From an uncultured Spirochaetota bacterium (GTDB taxonomy: Bacteria; Spirochaetota; Brachyspiria; Brachyspirales; Brachyspiraceae), in the NCBI GenBank assembly GCA_944390575.1, contig CALXQJ010000014.1:1-54679 (forward strand): a stretch of 54,679 nucleotides of DNA, written 5' to 3'. How positions within the stretch are numbered: position 1 is the stretch's first letter; every line of letters begins with the position of its first letter. Made by a program: the position numbers and the translations under genes. Shown one piece after another: positions 35,740 through 45,168 of this stretch. Below the pieces are notes generated by a model, which worked only from the letters and a program-made list of their open reading frames with translations, ran no database searches and had not been told where the DNA came from.

Positions 35740-36476
35740 TGCAAAAAAAAGTTGTTGCCATTATTCCAGCACGTTATAATTCTACAAGATTTCCACATAA
35801 ACTTCTAAAAAAAATATTAAATACACCTATAATTATTTCAGTATATAATAATGTAAAACAAACAAAAGAAATAGAAGATGTTATAGTTGCTACAGATTCA
35901 AAAGAAATATTTGATATTTGTAGAGAGTATAATGCTAAAGTTGTAATGACTTCAGAACATCATACATCAGGAACTTCAAGAATTATAGAGGTGGCAAAAG
36001 ATATAGATTGTGATATTGTTATTAATGTTCAGGGTGATGAGCCTTTAATTAACTCTGATATTCTTTCTTCTATAATAAAGTCTTTTGATGATGATAAGGT
36101 TGATATTGCCACTTTAAAAAAGAAAATAGAAAAAGATAGTGTTTTGATAAATGATGAGAATACGGTTAAGGTTGTTTGTGATATTAATGACTATGCTATG
36201 TATTTTTCTCGTGCTACTATACCTCATAGAAGAAGTGATAATTCTATTTTAGTTGACTATTATAAACATATAGGTGTATATGCTTTTAGACATGATGTTT
36301 TACTTAATATAGAAAAGCTTAAAGATTCTGAGTACGAAAAAATAGAGAGTTTAGAGCAATTAAAGTGGCTTTATAATGGACTAAAAATAAAAGTTTTAGA
36401 GACTGATTCTTTTATACATGGTGTAGATACAGAAGAAGACCTTAATATAGTAGAACAATATATAAAAAATCTATAA
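35739..36476 (+). CDS. kdsB: 3-deoxy-manno-octulosonate cytidylyltransferase
   Basis: 245 residues. Activates Kdo with CTP for the inner core of lipooligosaccharide. Marks: IIPARYNSTRFPHKLL, VATDSKEIFD, TSEHHTSGTSRI, NVQGDEPLI, FSRATIPHRR, and HIGVYAFRHDVL. The ATG overlaps the EIIA gene's stop codon by one base. This supports an outer membrane with Kdo-containing lipooligosaccharide. Confidence 0.96.
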   Translation: MQKKVVAIIPARYNSTRFPHKLLKKILNTPIIISVYNNVKQTKEIEDVIVATDSKEIFDICREYNAKVVMTSEHHTSGTSRIIEVAKDIDCDIVINVQGDEPLINSDILSSIIKSFDDDKVDIATLKKKIEKDSVLINDENTVKVVCDINDYAMYFSRATIPHRRSDNSILVDYYKHIGVYAFRHDVLLNIEKLKDSEYEKIESLEQLKWLYNGLKIKVLETDSFIHGVDTEEDLNIVEQYIKNL

Positions 36477-36482
36477 TTTATT

Positions 36483-36510
36483 TTGACATTATTATAATAT
36501 TTTTTATAAT
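36483..36510 (+). promoter_or_regulatory. Sigma-70 promoter of satP
   Basis: Perfect TTGACA (36483-36488), 16-bp spacer, perfect TATAAT (36505-36510), 61 bp upstream of the ATG, which has AGGAG before it. Confidence 0.85.
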
Positions 36511-36571
36511 TATCATTTCAAAAATACTTAAAAATAGTATCTTAATAATATAAAAAACAGGAGATTTTACT

Positions 36572-37183
36572 ATGGGCGAAACTAAAGAAGTAAAGATTAT
36601 GGTTGCAGATCCTTCACCACTTGGACTATTTGGTCTTGCAATGGTTACTTTAGTAGCATCATCACAAAAATTAGGGCTTACTACAGGTTTAAGCTTAGTT
36701 ATTCCTTGGGCTATATTTTTGGGTGGACTTGTTCAAATAATAGCAAGTTTATTTGATTTTAAACATAACAATATATTTGGAGCTACAGCTTTTGGAGCTT
36801 TTGGATTTTTCTGGCTTGCTATTGCTATGACTTGGATGACTTCTATGGGTGTATTTGGGGAGGTTTTACAAGAGGCTTCTGATAATAATCAGTTAGCTAT
36901 TGCTTTTATTGGTTATTTAATTTTTTCACTATATATGACTATTGGTGCTATGGAAACTACTAAACTATTATTTTGGATATTTGTAGCTATTGATTTTTTA
37001 TTTATAGGGCTTGTATTTAGCACTTTTCACATTGCATATAATTTTACAAAAATATTAGGTGGTGTTGCTGAGCTTGTTATTGCTATACTATCTTTTTATG
37101 GAAGTGCTGCTGGTGTACTTAATAAGCATTTTGGAAAAGTTGTACTACCTGTTGGAAAGCCTTTTGGTATTTTTAAGAAATAA
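36572..37183 (+). CDS. satP: Acetate/succinate transporter, GPR1/FUN34/YaaH family
   Basis: 203 residues with six membrane segments. The N-terminal signature ADPSPLGLFGLAMVTL matches the NP(A/S)PLGLxxFG motif, and the fold has the expected short loops and the conserved NNIFGATAFGAFGFFWL. It would move acetate or succinate across the inner membrane with protons, sensible for a fermenter. Own promoter and terminator. Confidence 0.93.
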   Translation: MGETKEVKIMVADPSPLGLFGLAMVTLVASSQKLGLTTGLSLVIPWAIFLGGLVQIIASLFDFKHNNIFGATAFGAFGFFWLAIAMTWMTSMGVFGEVLQEASDNNQLAIAFIGYLIFSLYMTIGAMETTKLLFWIFVAIDFLFIGLVFSTFHIAYNFTKILGGVAELVIAILSFYGSAAGVLNKHFGKVVLPVGKPFGIFKK

Positions 37184-37209
37184 TTATTTAACTTTATTAT
37201 TTTATATAT

Positions 37210-37243
37210 AAGGTGATAGATTTTTATTTATCTATCGCCTTTT
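37210..37243 (+). terminator. Terminator after satP
   Basis: Stem AAGGTGATAGAT / ATCTATCGCCTT (one G-T pair), followed by TT on the plus strand. It insulates block B from satP. Confidence 0.85.
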
Positions 37244-37336
37244 ATATTGCCTTTTTATTTTATCATAATTTTTTATATTAAGCTTCTTCTTATAATTTCT
37301 TATAAAAATTATTTATATATGTTAGGAGTTTGATAT

Positions 37337-38131
37337 ATGTCTTATAACTGTAAATTAGTAGTTCGAGATAGATATAGTGAAGATATTTTTGATTTAGTTT
37401 CTTTATCTAATCAAATAAAAATGTCTGATATAAAAACAGATTCTAAAGTTATAGAGGGCAATAGATTTTCTGGTTTTTCTACTGGGCTTGGTATAATATC
37501 TGTTGGTAGAAAAATAGATTTTGGTATACCTATATTAGAGTATAAAGATGAGTTAAATAGATGGGTTAAAATAGAGCATCAATATACAAAGTATAGTAGT
37601 ATAATTTTATCAAATACTGCTAAAAGATTTTTTATTAGAATAGAATATGATAATGAAATATATGAGGCAGAGCATATTATGACTTCTGTAAGTGGTTATA
37701 ATATTAAGTATATTAATAATTTAGGTATTATAACTATTTCATTAGAAGCTATAGATAAAGTATTTTTAAGACAAAAAGAAGAAAGTTATAAATTAAATAT
37801 ATCAGAAGATTTAAGACAAGATATAAAATATAGTTCACTAAGCTTAGTACCAGTTCCATTAACATTTTCTCTTTTATTTGATGTTGTAGGAAGCGAGCTT
37901 AATTTTACTTTTGCAAATAGAGATAATTTTGGTATACAATTTTTTTCAGAGGTTCAAAATGGTTATAATAGAATATATTTTGATGGTTATAATCTTACTC
38001 TTAATGGTATTAATTATGATTATAAGGGTTTACAGCCAGAATTAAATGTTGGGGAAAATATTTTATATTTAGATTCTAATCAAGTTTGTAAAGAGGCTAT
38101 AATTTATTATAAGAGAGGTATTTTGTTATGA
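37337..38131 (+). CDS. Distal tail (Dit-like) protein candidate (block B)
   Basis: 264 residues. Strand-rich, with a first half of about 150 residues (SYNCKLVVRDRYSEDIFDLV...) and a lectin-like second half (YNRIYFDGYNLTLNG). Such a protein before the Tal-like gene, overlapping it by 4 bp, fits the hub that joins tail tube to tip. Gene position carries most of the evidence. Good AGGAG site. First gene of block B. Confidence 0.6.
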   Translation: MSYNCKLVVRDRYSEDIFDLVSLSNQIKMSDIKTDSKVIEGNRFSGFSTGLGIISVGRKIDFGIPILEYKDELNRWVKIEHQYTKYSSIILSNTAKRFFIRIEYDNEIYEAEHIMTSVSGYNIKYINNLGIITISLEAIDKVFLRQKEESYKLNISEDLRQDIKYSSLSLVPVPLTFSLLFDVVGSELNFTFANRDNFGIQFFSEVQNGYNRIYFDGYNLTLNGINYDYKGLQPELNVGENILYLDSNQVCKEAIIYYKRGILL

Positions 38132-39723
38132 AAATACCTTATAATTTTTTAAGAAGTAAAATATATAAATTAGCTCCATCTCCTTATATATCATTTGAGG
38201 ATAGTGGTAGTTATATAAAAATAATAGATAGTAAAAATATTCGTCCATATTCTATATATCATTCTAATTATTATTATTTTAATTTTAAAGTTAATAAGAG
38301 AGGTGGAGAGAGTGGTATTATTAAGTTTAATATTCCAGTTAACTATGTAGATATTAATGATAGAGTTGAATATTATTTAAATGGTAAAAAGAAATTTACG
38401 GGCTATATTGAGAGTATAGACAGTTCTGGCAGAGTAATTAATATAATAGCAAGCTGGGGCAAATTAGTTTATCAATATATACAGGGAGATTTGATTTTAG
38501 AATCTACTCTTGGAGCTTTTGATATTGTTTTATCTCTTAGAAGTAAAATAGAAGAGATTGGAATTAATTTTGATATTAATAATATAACATTAAATAATGA
38601 TAAAAAGATTACTATGTCTTTTTCGGGTAGAAATATTTCTGATATACTTGATGAGGTTGAGAGTAATTTATCTTCTACATTTTGTTGGGGAGTTGATTTA
38701 GATAATAATTTTTATTTTAAAGAGTTTAGCGATATACCTATAAAAAAAGTTGTTTGGCATAATAATCATTTTTCTAATAGTGAGTATGAGGAGGATAGTG
38801 ATTCTTTAGTTAGTAGATATATAGTAAAGATGAAAGATAGTATTATAAATAGTGATGGTAATAAAGAAGATCATTATAGAATACTACCAAAAATAGTTGG
38901 TGCTGATACAGACTATCCTCCTATACCATTAGAAAAAGAAATAGGAATAAAAACAGAAATTTTTGATATAGATTATAAATTAGAAAATTATGACTTGGCA
39001 TATAACTTTGCATATAATTTTTTAACATCTCAAACAAAAAAAGAAAAGGTTTCATTAAAAAGTATTAACTATAATAATATAGATTTAAATATTAATGAAT
39101 GTGTAGAGTGTATATTAAAGCCTACAAATAATTATTATAAAGTTATAGACTTTAATGATTTTACTATCAATAATAGCAGAATAAATAATTTATATTCGAG
39201 TGATATTTTAGATATTGATGATGCTATAGAGTTTAGAAAATATCCAAACTATAAACAACAACAAAGTGTATTACTTACAGATATAGATAAGTATTATAAA
39301 GAAGTTTGTAATTATTCTTATAATCTTACAAAGATAGTAATATTTTTTTCTGATGGCAAAGATTTTTTTAAAGATTCTTCTAATAAGATAAGCACTATAA
39401 TTCAAGTTGAAGATAAAAATAATTCTCAGAGAAAGTATTGTAAAAATGGCTTTGGTATATTTGATGTTCGAGGATATGATAAGAGAGATATTATTATAAC
39501 ATCAGAGCGTTCTAATATTTTATATGATAAGTTTATTTGTTTTTTTGATTTAGGTTCAAAAGTTGTATCTATGAATGTTAGAACTATTAATTATACTTAT
39601 GAGAATAATTCTCTAAATATAGATGCTGAACTTTCTAAAATGAATACTAAACTTACAAATTATTTATATGAGCAAGAAGAAAAAAGAAAAAATTTAGAAA
39701 AGCTATTAACTTATAAATACTAA
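38128..39723 (+). CDS. Tail-associated baseplate hub protein (Tal/gp27-like) (block B)
   Basis: 531 residues. The order of elements (EDSGSYIKIID, INVPVNYVDINDRVEYYLNG-like strand region, a GYIESIDSSGRVINI segment, ISDILDEVESNLSSTFCWGV, then YRILPKIVG) is that of phage hub proteins of the gp27/Tal type, with an OB-like first domain (KFTGYIESI) and a swivel domain. It would form the tail tip under the tape measure. It overlaps the previous gene by 4 bp. Confidence 0.65.
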   Translation: MKIPYNFLRSKIYKLAPSPYISFEDSGSYIKIIDSKNIRPYSIYHSNYYYFNFKVNKRGGESGIIKFNIPVNYVDINDRVEYYLNGKKKFTGYIESIDSSGRVINIIASWGKLVYQYIQGDLILESTLGAFDIVLSLRSKIEEIGINFDINNITLNNDKKITMSFSGRNISDILDEVESNLSSTFCWGVDLDNNFYFKEFSDIPIKKVVWHNNHFSNSEYEEDSDSLVSRYIVKMKDSIINSDGNKEDHYRILPKIVGADTDYPPIPLEKEIGIKTEIFDIDYKLENYDLAYNFAYNFLTSQTKKEKVSLKSINYNNIDLNINECVECILKPTNNYYKVIDFNDFTINNSRINNLYSSDILDIDDAIEFRKYPNYKQQQSVLLTDIDKYYKEVCNYSYNLTKIVIFFSDGKDFFKDSSNKISTIIQVEDKNNSQRKYCKNGFGIFDVRGYDKRDIIITSERSNILYDKFICFFDLGSKVVSMNVRTINYTYENNSLNIDAELSKMNTKLTNYLYEQEEKRKNLEKLLTYKY

Positions 39724-39749
39724 TAAAATATATATAAGGATTTATATTT

Positions 39750-40651
39750 ATGAATAATAATAATGGTACAATATTAAATTATTTTGGACTTGCTAATACT
39801 TATAATCCATTTACAGATGAAAATTCATTTAGTGTTGTAGAAAATATAGATTTTAAAATTCCCTTAAAAGAACCATTTATAAATTCTAATTATGTAGCAG
39901 TAAGTACAGGTCTTCTTACAACTTCATTATCATTTTTAAATGACTGTGTATTTCAGATATTAGATCCTTTAAATGGTAATGTTATTTCAGAGCTTAAAAA
40001 TATAATAGGAGAACTTGGTAATGATAGATATATGCCAAATGAAAATGAAATATTTTGGTTTAATAAAGATTCTTTAAGAGGAACATTTTTTTACATAAAA
40101 ATTATGCTTCTAAAATATTAAGAATTGTAAGTGGAAGATTTATAACAACTGCAATAACTTCATCTGTACTTAATGATATATTTGAAAGAACAATAGGGGT
40201 TCCATCATATATAGAAAATATTAATAGTAGGTTGAAAGATATAGAAGATAATTCAACTTTTATTATAACAGAAAATATTACAAAAACATCATCTGGAACA
40301 AATACTTGGAGGCTTAATATTAGAGATGACTTAGACTATTTACAAGTTTGTGCAACAGTAAATTATTCTGGTAATTTTAATCAAAAAGGAAATTGGACTA
40401 TAGGTTTGTTTCAAAAAAGCTCTGATATAAATACTTTATTTAAAGCTCCTTTTATAGGTTGGCAAATAACTCCAAATCAAAATTATTATTTTGGAGGAAG
40501 ATTTGAAACTAACTTTACTTATAAAGCAGACTTAGCAAATCTTACTTGGTATCCTTTTATAGATACTACTGTATTTGCTATGAATGTAGGTTCTAATTCT
40601 ATTACAGCTTCAGCTACTATATATTATTTGGTAAAAAAGAAAGTTAATTAA
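39750..40651 (+). CDS. Tail protein, reading frame broken at a T7 tract (block B)
   Basis: Two partial frames of 123 and 139+ residues join into one protein of about 300 residues if the frame shifts by -1 at the T7 run 40086-40092: the first frame reads SLRGTFF and the second continues LHKNYASKILRIVSGRFI. In the given frame translation ends at 40119-40121. The second frame is open from well upstream of its first possible start. A single missing T, a sequencing error, or programmed slippage would each explain it. The C-terminal part (NSGTNTWRLNIRDD-like strands and IYYLVKKKVN) is a strand-rich fibre-type domain. Family not recognised. Confidence 0.7.
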
Positions 40652-40677
40652 TTAAACTATTTCTATGGAGTATTTTA

Positions 40678-43041
40678 ATGAATAATCTTAATGAACATAA
40701 TTTACAGGCCCCTTTTATGTATAAACCGTCTGAGAATACATTTCATTTAGAAAAAGTTTCTGGTGAGATTTTTTTAAATAGTGATTCTTATAATGTTAGT
40801 ATTATTGATGGAGAAGATTTATTTTGTGCTTGTATTGGCTATAGTATTGATGGTAGTTTAGAGGATATGGAGTTTTTTATTGATAATATCAAAGTATATC
40901 CTAAATATGTTAATGATATTCAAAATTTAAGAGATATAGAATCTATTAAAGAAAATGAAATTTATTTGATAGAAAATAATATAGATTTTAAGAGTATAAT
41001 TTATTTTCCAATTCATTTTATAAATAAAAAATTTAATTTTAATATAACTACTTATAATAGTGTATTTACTTCTTATATGTTTGATAATATTTCAAAAAAG
41101 CTAAATACATTAGATATTAATTATCCTATTTTAAACTTTAAAAAAGATACTTTATATAGAGTAAATGATATTATAAAAAATAATGGTTATTTGTATAAAG
41201 TAAATAAAGAATTTCTTAGTGACTCTACTGACTATCATCTTAATATTAATGCTTCTTTACTCACACCATTTAAAAGACTTGAAAATGGTATTTATTATAA
41301 AGTTGGAGATATTATAGAGTATAGAAATAGTTTTTATGTAGTTCAAGTTTCATTTACTTATGAAGATACTAAGGATAGTATTACTAATTTATCAAATTTA
41401 ATAAAACCACTTATTAGTATTCTAAATTGGGATGATAATTTAGATAAAATATATAAAAATCAAATTATTATAAAGGATGGTTTATCATATATAGTTGTAG
41501 AAGATGTTATAAGACCTGTATGGATTAATTTAATTTCAAATAAAAAAATAGAAAGACTTAATACTGCGAAGAATACATTTTTTGATGATATAAATACAAA
41601 CTTAGATGTAGATAATATTCAGGATGCTATAGAAAAATTAAATAAAAAAATTAATAATAGCTCATCTACTTCTGGAGCATCTTCTAATGAGGCATTTAGT
41701 ATATATTTTGATAATTCTAAAACAAATTTAGAGTATCCTACAGATGAGTATATATTTCCAAAATTTAAGATTCAAGAAAATAGTATTATAAATATAACTC
41801 TTATAGATGATAAAGAAGTACAATATCCTGCAACTATAGTAAAAAATTCAGAAGATAAATATACTTTTTCTTTTGAAATAAATAATTGTAGTGGTATAGG
41901 AGCTTTATTAAAAATACATAGCATTGATGATCTTACAAATAGTTTTAAAATATTTTCTAAGCTTTCACAATTTTTTGAGTTTAATACTGTATTTAGACTA
42001 TCTTCTAATGAAGCACTAATAAATGGTGTAGAAGTAAATATGAATATGTATATAGATTATAATAGTATGAGTATTATTATAGGCTTGGATGAATACAGTA
42101 ATGATAATTTAGTTTTAGAAGATAACTTTACATTAACAGCTAATATTTCTAATAGGCATTTGAAAAAAGAAGATAGAAATATTTTTTATTTATGTTCAGA
42201 TGGTAAATCTGTTTCTAATTTTGAGCTTTTAGAAGATAATGGTATAGTACGTTTAAAAGGTTATTATAAAGCCAATATATCTAATGATATAGATGGTTTT
42301 TATTTTTATAGCCCTATTATAGAAAATTATTTTAATTTAATAGATAGTATTAATAATTTAAATTCAACATTAGAAATTGTATCTAATAAATCAAAACAAG
42401 TTCAGTATGGAATTTCTGATTTGTTTCTTGCAGATGAAGAGAAGACAAAAATATATTTATTTTATTTTTCTTATGTAGATAACTCTAAAGTAGAAATTGG
42501 AGATGAGTTTACATTTAATTTAACAGTTGAGAAAAATTATAAATTAGAGAATATAAAAAAGAATGTTGATAATATACAAGAGCTTGGTGAAGTATTAAGT
42601 AGTAGAGTAATGATTCCTCCTTATTATATTCAATTTGCAAAAGAAGATGGTAGTTTTGATGTTAATGAGGATCCAACTACTTGGTATAAAAACATGTATA
42701 GCATTAATACCACTTGGCAATTAGTATTTAATACAGAAAGTATTTATTTTAGAACAGAAGGTTCTTTATCTAGCTCTGGTAGAAGTAATGGTTTTCAAGG
42801 TGATGCTATAAGAGATATAAGTGGTTCTTTTAGTATATATCATGTTCCAGCTGTATCTAATGCTTCTAATGGAGCTTTTAGAAATAAGAATGGTTCAAAT
42901 AGTTCTTGGACAAATGTAGGTCAGATGCAGAGAGCTCAAGCAGCATTCGATTTTTATGCATCTCGTCAAGTTCCTACTGCTGGAGAAAATAGAGTAAGAA
43001 ACAGACTGATAAGAGTTTATAAACTATTATCAATTAATTAA
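40678..43041 (+). CDS. Tail fibre / receptor-binding protein (block B)
   Basis: 787 residues. N-terminal half: repeated short modules (GIYYKVGDIIEYRNSFYVV, TLYRVNDIIKNNGYLYKV) like baseplate-attached carbohydrate-binding-type modules. The C-terminal about 110 residues carry the phage-fibre tip pattern: YFRTEGSLSSSGRSNGFQGD then AIRDISGSF, and the end ENRVRNRLIRVYK. It most likely recognises the recipient cell surface. It ends 8 bp before the next gene. Confidence 0.75.
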   Translation: MNNLNEHNLQAPFMYKPSENTFHLEKVSGEIFLNSDSYNVSIIDGEDLFCACIGYSIDGSLEDMEFFIDNIKVYPKYVNDIQNLRDIESIKENEIYLIENNIDFKSIIYFPIHFINKKFNFNITTYNSVFTSYMFDNISKKLNTLDINYPILNFKKDTLYRVNDIIKNNGYLYKVNKEFLSDSTDYHLNINASLLTPFKRLENGIYYKVGDIIEYRNSFYVVQVSFTYEDTKDSITNLSNLIKPLISILNWDDNLDKIYKNQIIIKDGLSYIVVEDVIRPVWINLISNKKIERLNTAKNTFFDDINTNLDVDNIQDAIEKLNKKINNSSSTSGASSNEAFSIYFDNSKTNLEYPTDEYIFPKFKIQENSIINITLIDDKEVQYPATIVKNSEDKYTFSFEINNCSGIGALLKIHSIDDLTNSFKIFSKLSQFFEFNTVFRLSSNEALINGVEVNMNMYIDYNSMSIIIGLDEYSNDNLVLEDNFTLTANISNRHLKKEDRNIFYLCSDGKSVSNFELLEDNGIVRLKGYYKANISNDIDGFYFYSPIIENYFNLIDSINNLNSTLEIVSNKSKQVQYGISDLFLADEEKTKIYLFYFSYVDNSKVEIGDEFTFNLTVEKNYKLENIKKNVDNIQELGEVLSSRVMIPPYYIQFAKEDGSFDVNEDPTTWYKNMYSINTTWQLVFNTESIYFRTEGSLSSSGRSNGFQGDAIRDISGSFSIYHVPAVSNASNGAFRNKNGSNSSWTNVGQMQRAQAAFDFYASRQVPTAGENRVRNRLIRVYKLLSIN

Positions 43042-43049
43042 GGATTATA

Positions 43050-43649
43050 ATGATGTTTTATATTAAATATAATAAAAATAGCTATAAAATACTTGGTTAT
43101 TATACTAATGATATAGGAGTAGATGTTACTCAAAATGAAGATATAAAAAAGATTGATACTAATGATATATCTCAAACTGATATTAGAGCTTATAATGAAG
43201 ATGGAAGTATTAAAAGTTTAGGAGAACAGATAAAAGAAAAAATAATTATATTAAAAAATAATGAGGTTGTAAAAGATGGTGTAATAGTAGAACTTAACTC
43301 TTCTTATGAGGATGATTATATAAGATTAGTTCAAAGAAATATATTAAATTTGGATTCTAATTATAAGATAGAATACGATAGAGATAGTAAAAAATATCAT
43401 ATTATAGAAAAAACTATAGAAGAAAAATTTCAAGATAAGGTTATAAGTCTTGATGATTATAATAAATATATTATAGAAAGTAGATATAATGCTTATTCAT
43501 TAGAGCTTGATTCTAAACGTTCTGAATTATTAGATAGTATATTAAAACGTCTTGGTGATGAAAACATACTATTAGATAGGGAAAAAGAGTTACTATTTGA
43601 GATATTTAAAATTAGAGAGGATATAAAGTCTAAATATAAAAAAATATAG
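43050..43649 (+). CDS. Hypothetical phage protein, possibly fibre assembly (block B)
   Basis: 199 residues. Tandem ATGs at 43050 and 43053; the second has the better spacing from AAGGA. N-terminal YKILGYYTNDIGVDVT, a linker, and a long helical C-terminus (SRYNAYSLELDSKRSELL). Small proteins of this type follow fibre genes as assembly chaperones, but this is position-based inference. Confidence 0.5.
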   Translation: MMFYIKYNKNSYKILGYYTNDIGVDVTQNEDIKKIDTNDISQTDIRAYNEDGSIKSLGEQIKEKIIILKNNEVVKDGVIVELNSSYEDDYIRLVQRNILNLDSNYKIEYDRDSKKYHIIEKTIEEKFQDKVISLDDYNKYIIESRYNAYSLELDSKRSELLDSILKRLGDENILLDREKELLFEIFKIREDIKSKYKKI

Positions 43650-43667
43650 TTTTAGGAGTTTTTTATT

Positions 43668-44207
43668 ATGGCCAGTTTTGAAAAGGCATTTAATATTTTA
43701 GAAAAATGGGAGGGTGGTTATAGTAATCATTTTTTGGATACTGGAGGTGAAACTTATAAGGGTATAACAAGAAAAAATTATCCTAATATGAGTTTTTGGA
43801 GTATTATAGATGAGCTTAAAAAAGAGCGTAGAAGTAAGAATGATATTGATATTATTTTATTAGATAATGTTGATATACAAAATGAAATTAAGAATTTTTA
43901 TAAGAAATATTATTGGGATATTATTAATTGTGATGAAATAGAAAATGAAGACTTTGCTACTAATTTATTATTACTTTCAGTTAATGCTGGTATAAAGCGT
44001 GCTATTAAGGTTGGTCAGGAGGCTTGTAAGATAGTTGTTGATGGTATATATGGTATAAAAACACGTGAGGCTTTTAGGGTTGCTGATTATATTTCTGTTG
44101 AGCTTTTTAATTTGATAGAGATTAAATTTTATAATAGTTTAGTAGAGAAGCGTCCAGCAAACAGAGTCTTTTTAAATGGGTGGATTAATAGAAGCAATGC
44201 TATTTAG
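43668..44207 (+). CDS. Endolysin, GH108-type muramidase (block B)
   Basis: 179 residues. The N-terminal GH108 signature is complete: EKWEGGYSNHFLDTGGETYK then GITRKNYP, with catalytic Glu15 in EGGY. The C-terminal part (SVNAGIKRAIKVGQEAC, VDGIYGIKTREAF) is the peptidoglycan-binding type 3 domain that follows in this family. No signal peptide, so it needs a holin to reach the wall. First gene of a lysis cassette: endolysin, two small membrane proteins, spanin pair. Confidence 0.93.
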   Translation: MASFEKAFNILEKWEGGYSNHFLDTGGETYKGITRKNYPNMSFWSIIDELKKERRSKNDIDIILLDNVDIQNEIKNFYKKYYWDIINCDEIENEDFATNLLLLSVNAGIKRAIKVGQEACKIVVDGIYGIKTREAFRVADYISVELFNLIEIKFYNSLVEKRPANRVFLNGWINRSNAI

Positions 44208-44219
44208 GGAGTATTTTTT

Positions 44220-44579
44220 ATGGAGAATCTTGAAGAACAATTATTTATTATTCAAAATAAAGTAGGGCTTAATAAAAATGGAATTCCAAATGGGAATGGT
44301 TTAATAGGGAAGGTTAGAGATATTGAGCTTTATATAGAAAAAAATAAATTTTCTTCTATAGAGCTTGATATACGTATTAAGAATATTGAAAAGAGTATTT
44401 TAGATATTCAAGACTCTATAAAGTGTATTAGAGATAACCTTAAAGATAATATTACTTTTAGAAGTTTTGGGGTATTAAAAAATGTTATCATTGGTTTTTC
44501 TGCTGTTACTATTGCACTTGGAAGCATAGGTGCTTTTTTATTTAGAATTTTAAGTTATTTTTATACTGGAGATAATTAA
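44220..44579 (+). CDS. XhlA-like coiled-coil membrane protein (block B)
   Basis: 119 residues: about 85 residues of helical, coiled-coil-prone sequence (DIRIKNIEKSILDIQDSIK) and one C-terminal membrane segment (IIGFSAVTIALGSIGAFLFRIL). The layout matches phage XhlA-type lysis proteins and some holin partners. Position just after the endolysin supports a lysis role. Confidence 0.6.
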   Translation: MENLEEQLFIIQNKVGLNKNGIPNGNGLIGKVRDIELYIEKNKFSSIELDIRIKNIEKSILDIQDSIKCIRDNLKDNITFRSFGVLKNVIIGFSAVTIALGSIGAFLFRILSYFYTGDN

Positions 44580-44584
44580 TTATT

Positions 44585-44833
44585 ATGAGATGTAAGGCTA
44601 AAAATATTAGTAATATTATAAAGTTGTTTATAGTTATTTTTGTATTTTTTGAATATCATTATCAGAGTTTTGTATCTTCTACTGCTTTATCATCTGATGC
44701 TTGTAAGGGGCTTTTACTTATTGCTTTATCTTGCTTTTGTATATTATTTCCTATAGATGCTTCTATTTTTATTAAAAATTTTTATAGTGCCAAAAGTATT
44801 AAAGAAAATATTAATAAGGATATGCTTAAGTAA
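44585..44833 (+). CDS. Holin candidate (block B)
   Basis: 82 residues with two membrane segments (about 12-30 and 43-66) and a charged C-terminal tail (KSIKENINKD). Size and topology are those of a class II holin. It starts 5 bp after the previous gene and overlaps the next by one base. Confidence 0.6.
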   Translation: MRCKAKNISNIIKLFIVIFVFFEYHYQSFVSSTALSSDACKGLLLIALSCFCILFPIDASIFIKNFYSAKSIKENINKDMLK

Positions 44834-45168
44834 TGATAGGAAGTTTATTTATTTTTATAAAGTTATTTAAAAATATATATTTTTATATTATTTTATTTAT
44901 TATTTGTATGATATTTAATACTTGTTTATATAAAAAAAGTATTAATAGCTTAAAAGAAGCTAATAATAAATTAGAGTTAGAAAATAGTATTTTATATAAA
45001 GAAAATGAGTTTACTAAATCACAAGTTAATATATTACTACATTATAGTAACTCAAGTATATTAATAGATAAAATAAAAATAAATAATTTAAATAAGGAAA
45101 ATATAGATGCGATTAATGCTATTAGTAATGAGTTTTATAGTTTTTTTGATGATAGGGTGCAAAAGTGA
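44833..45168 (+). CDS. Inner-membrane spanin (Rz-like) candidate (block B)
   Basis: 111 residues: an N-terminal membrane anchor (about 15-32) followed by a periplasmic coiled coil (INSLKEANNKLELENSILYK). This is the layout of an i-spanin. The last 62 bp overlap the next, lipoprotein-coding frame in another reading frame, the arrangement of lambda Rz/Rz1. Confidence 0.75.
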   Translation: MIGSLFIFIKLFKNIYFYIILFIICMIFNTCLYKKSINSLKEANNKLELENSILYKENEFTKSQVNILLHYSNSSILIDKIKINNLNKENIDAINAISNEFYSFFDDRVQK

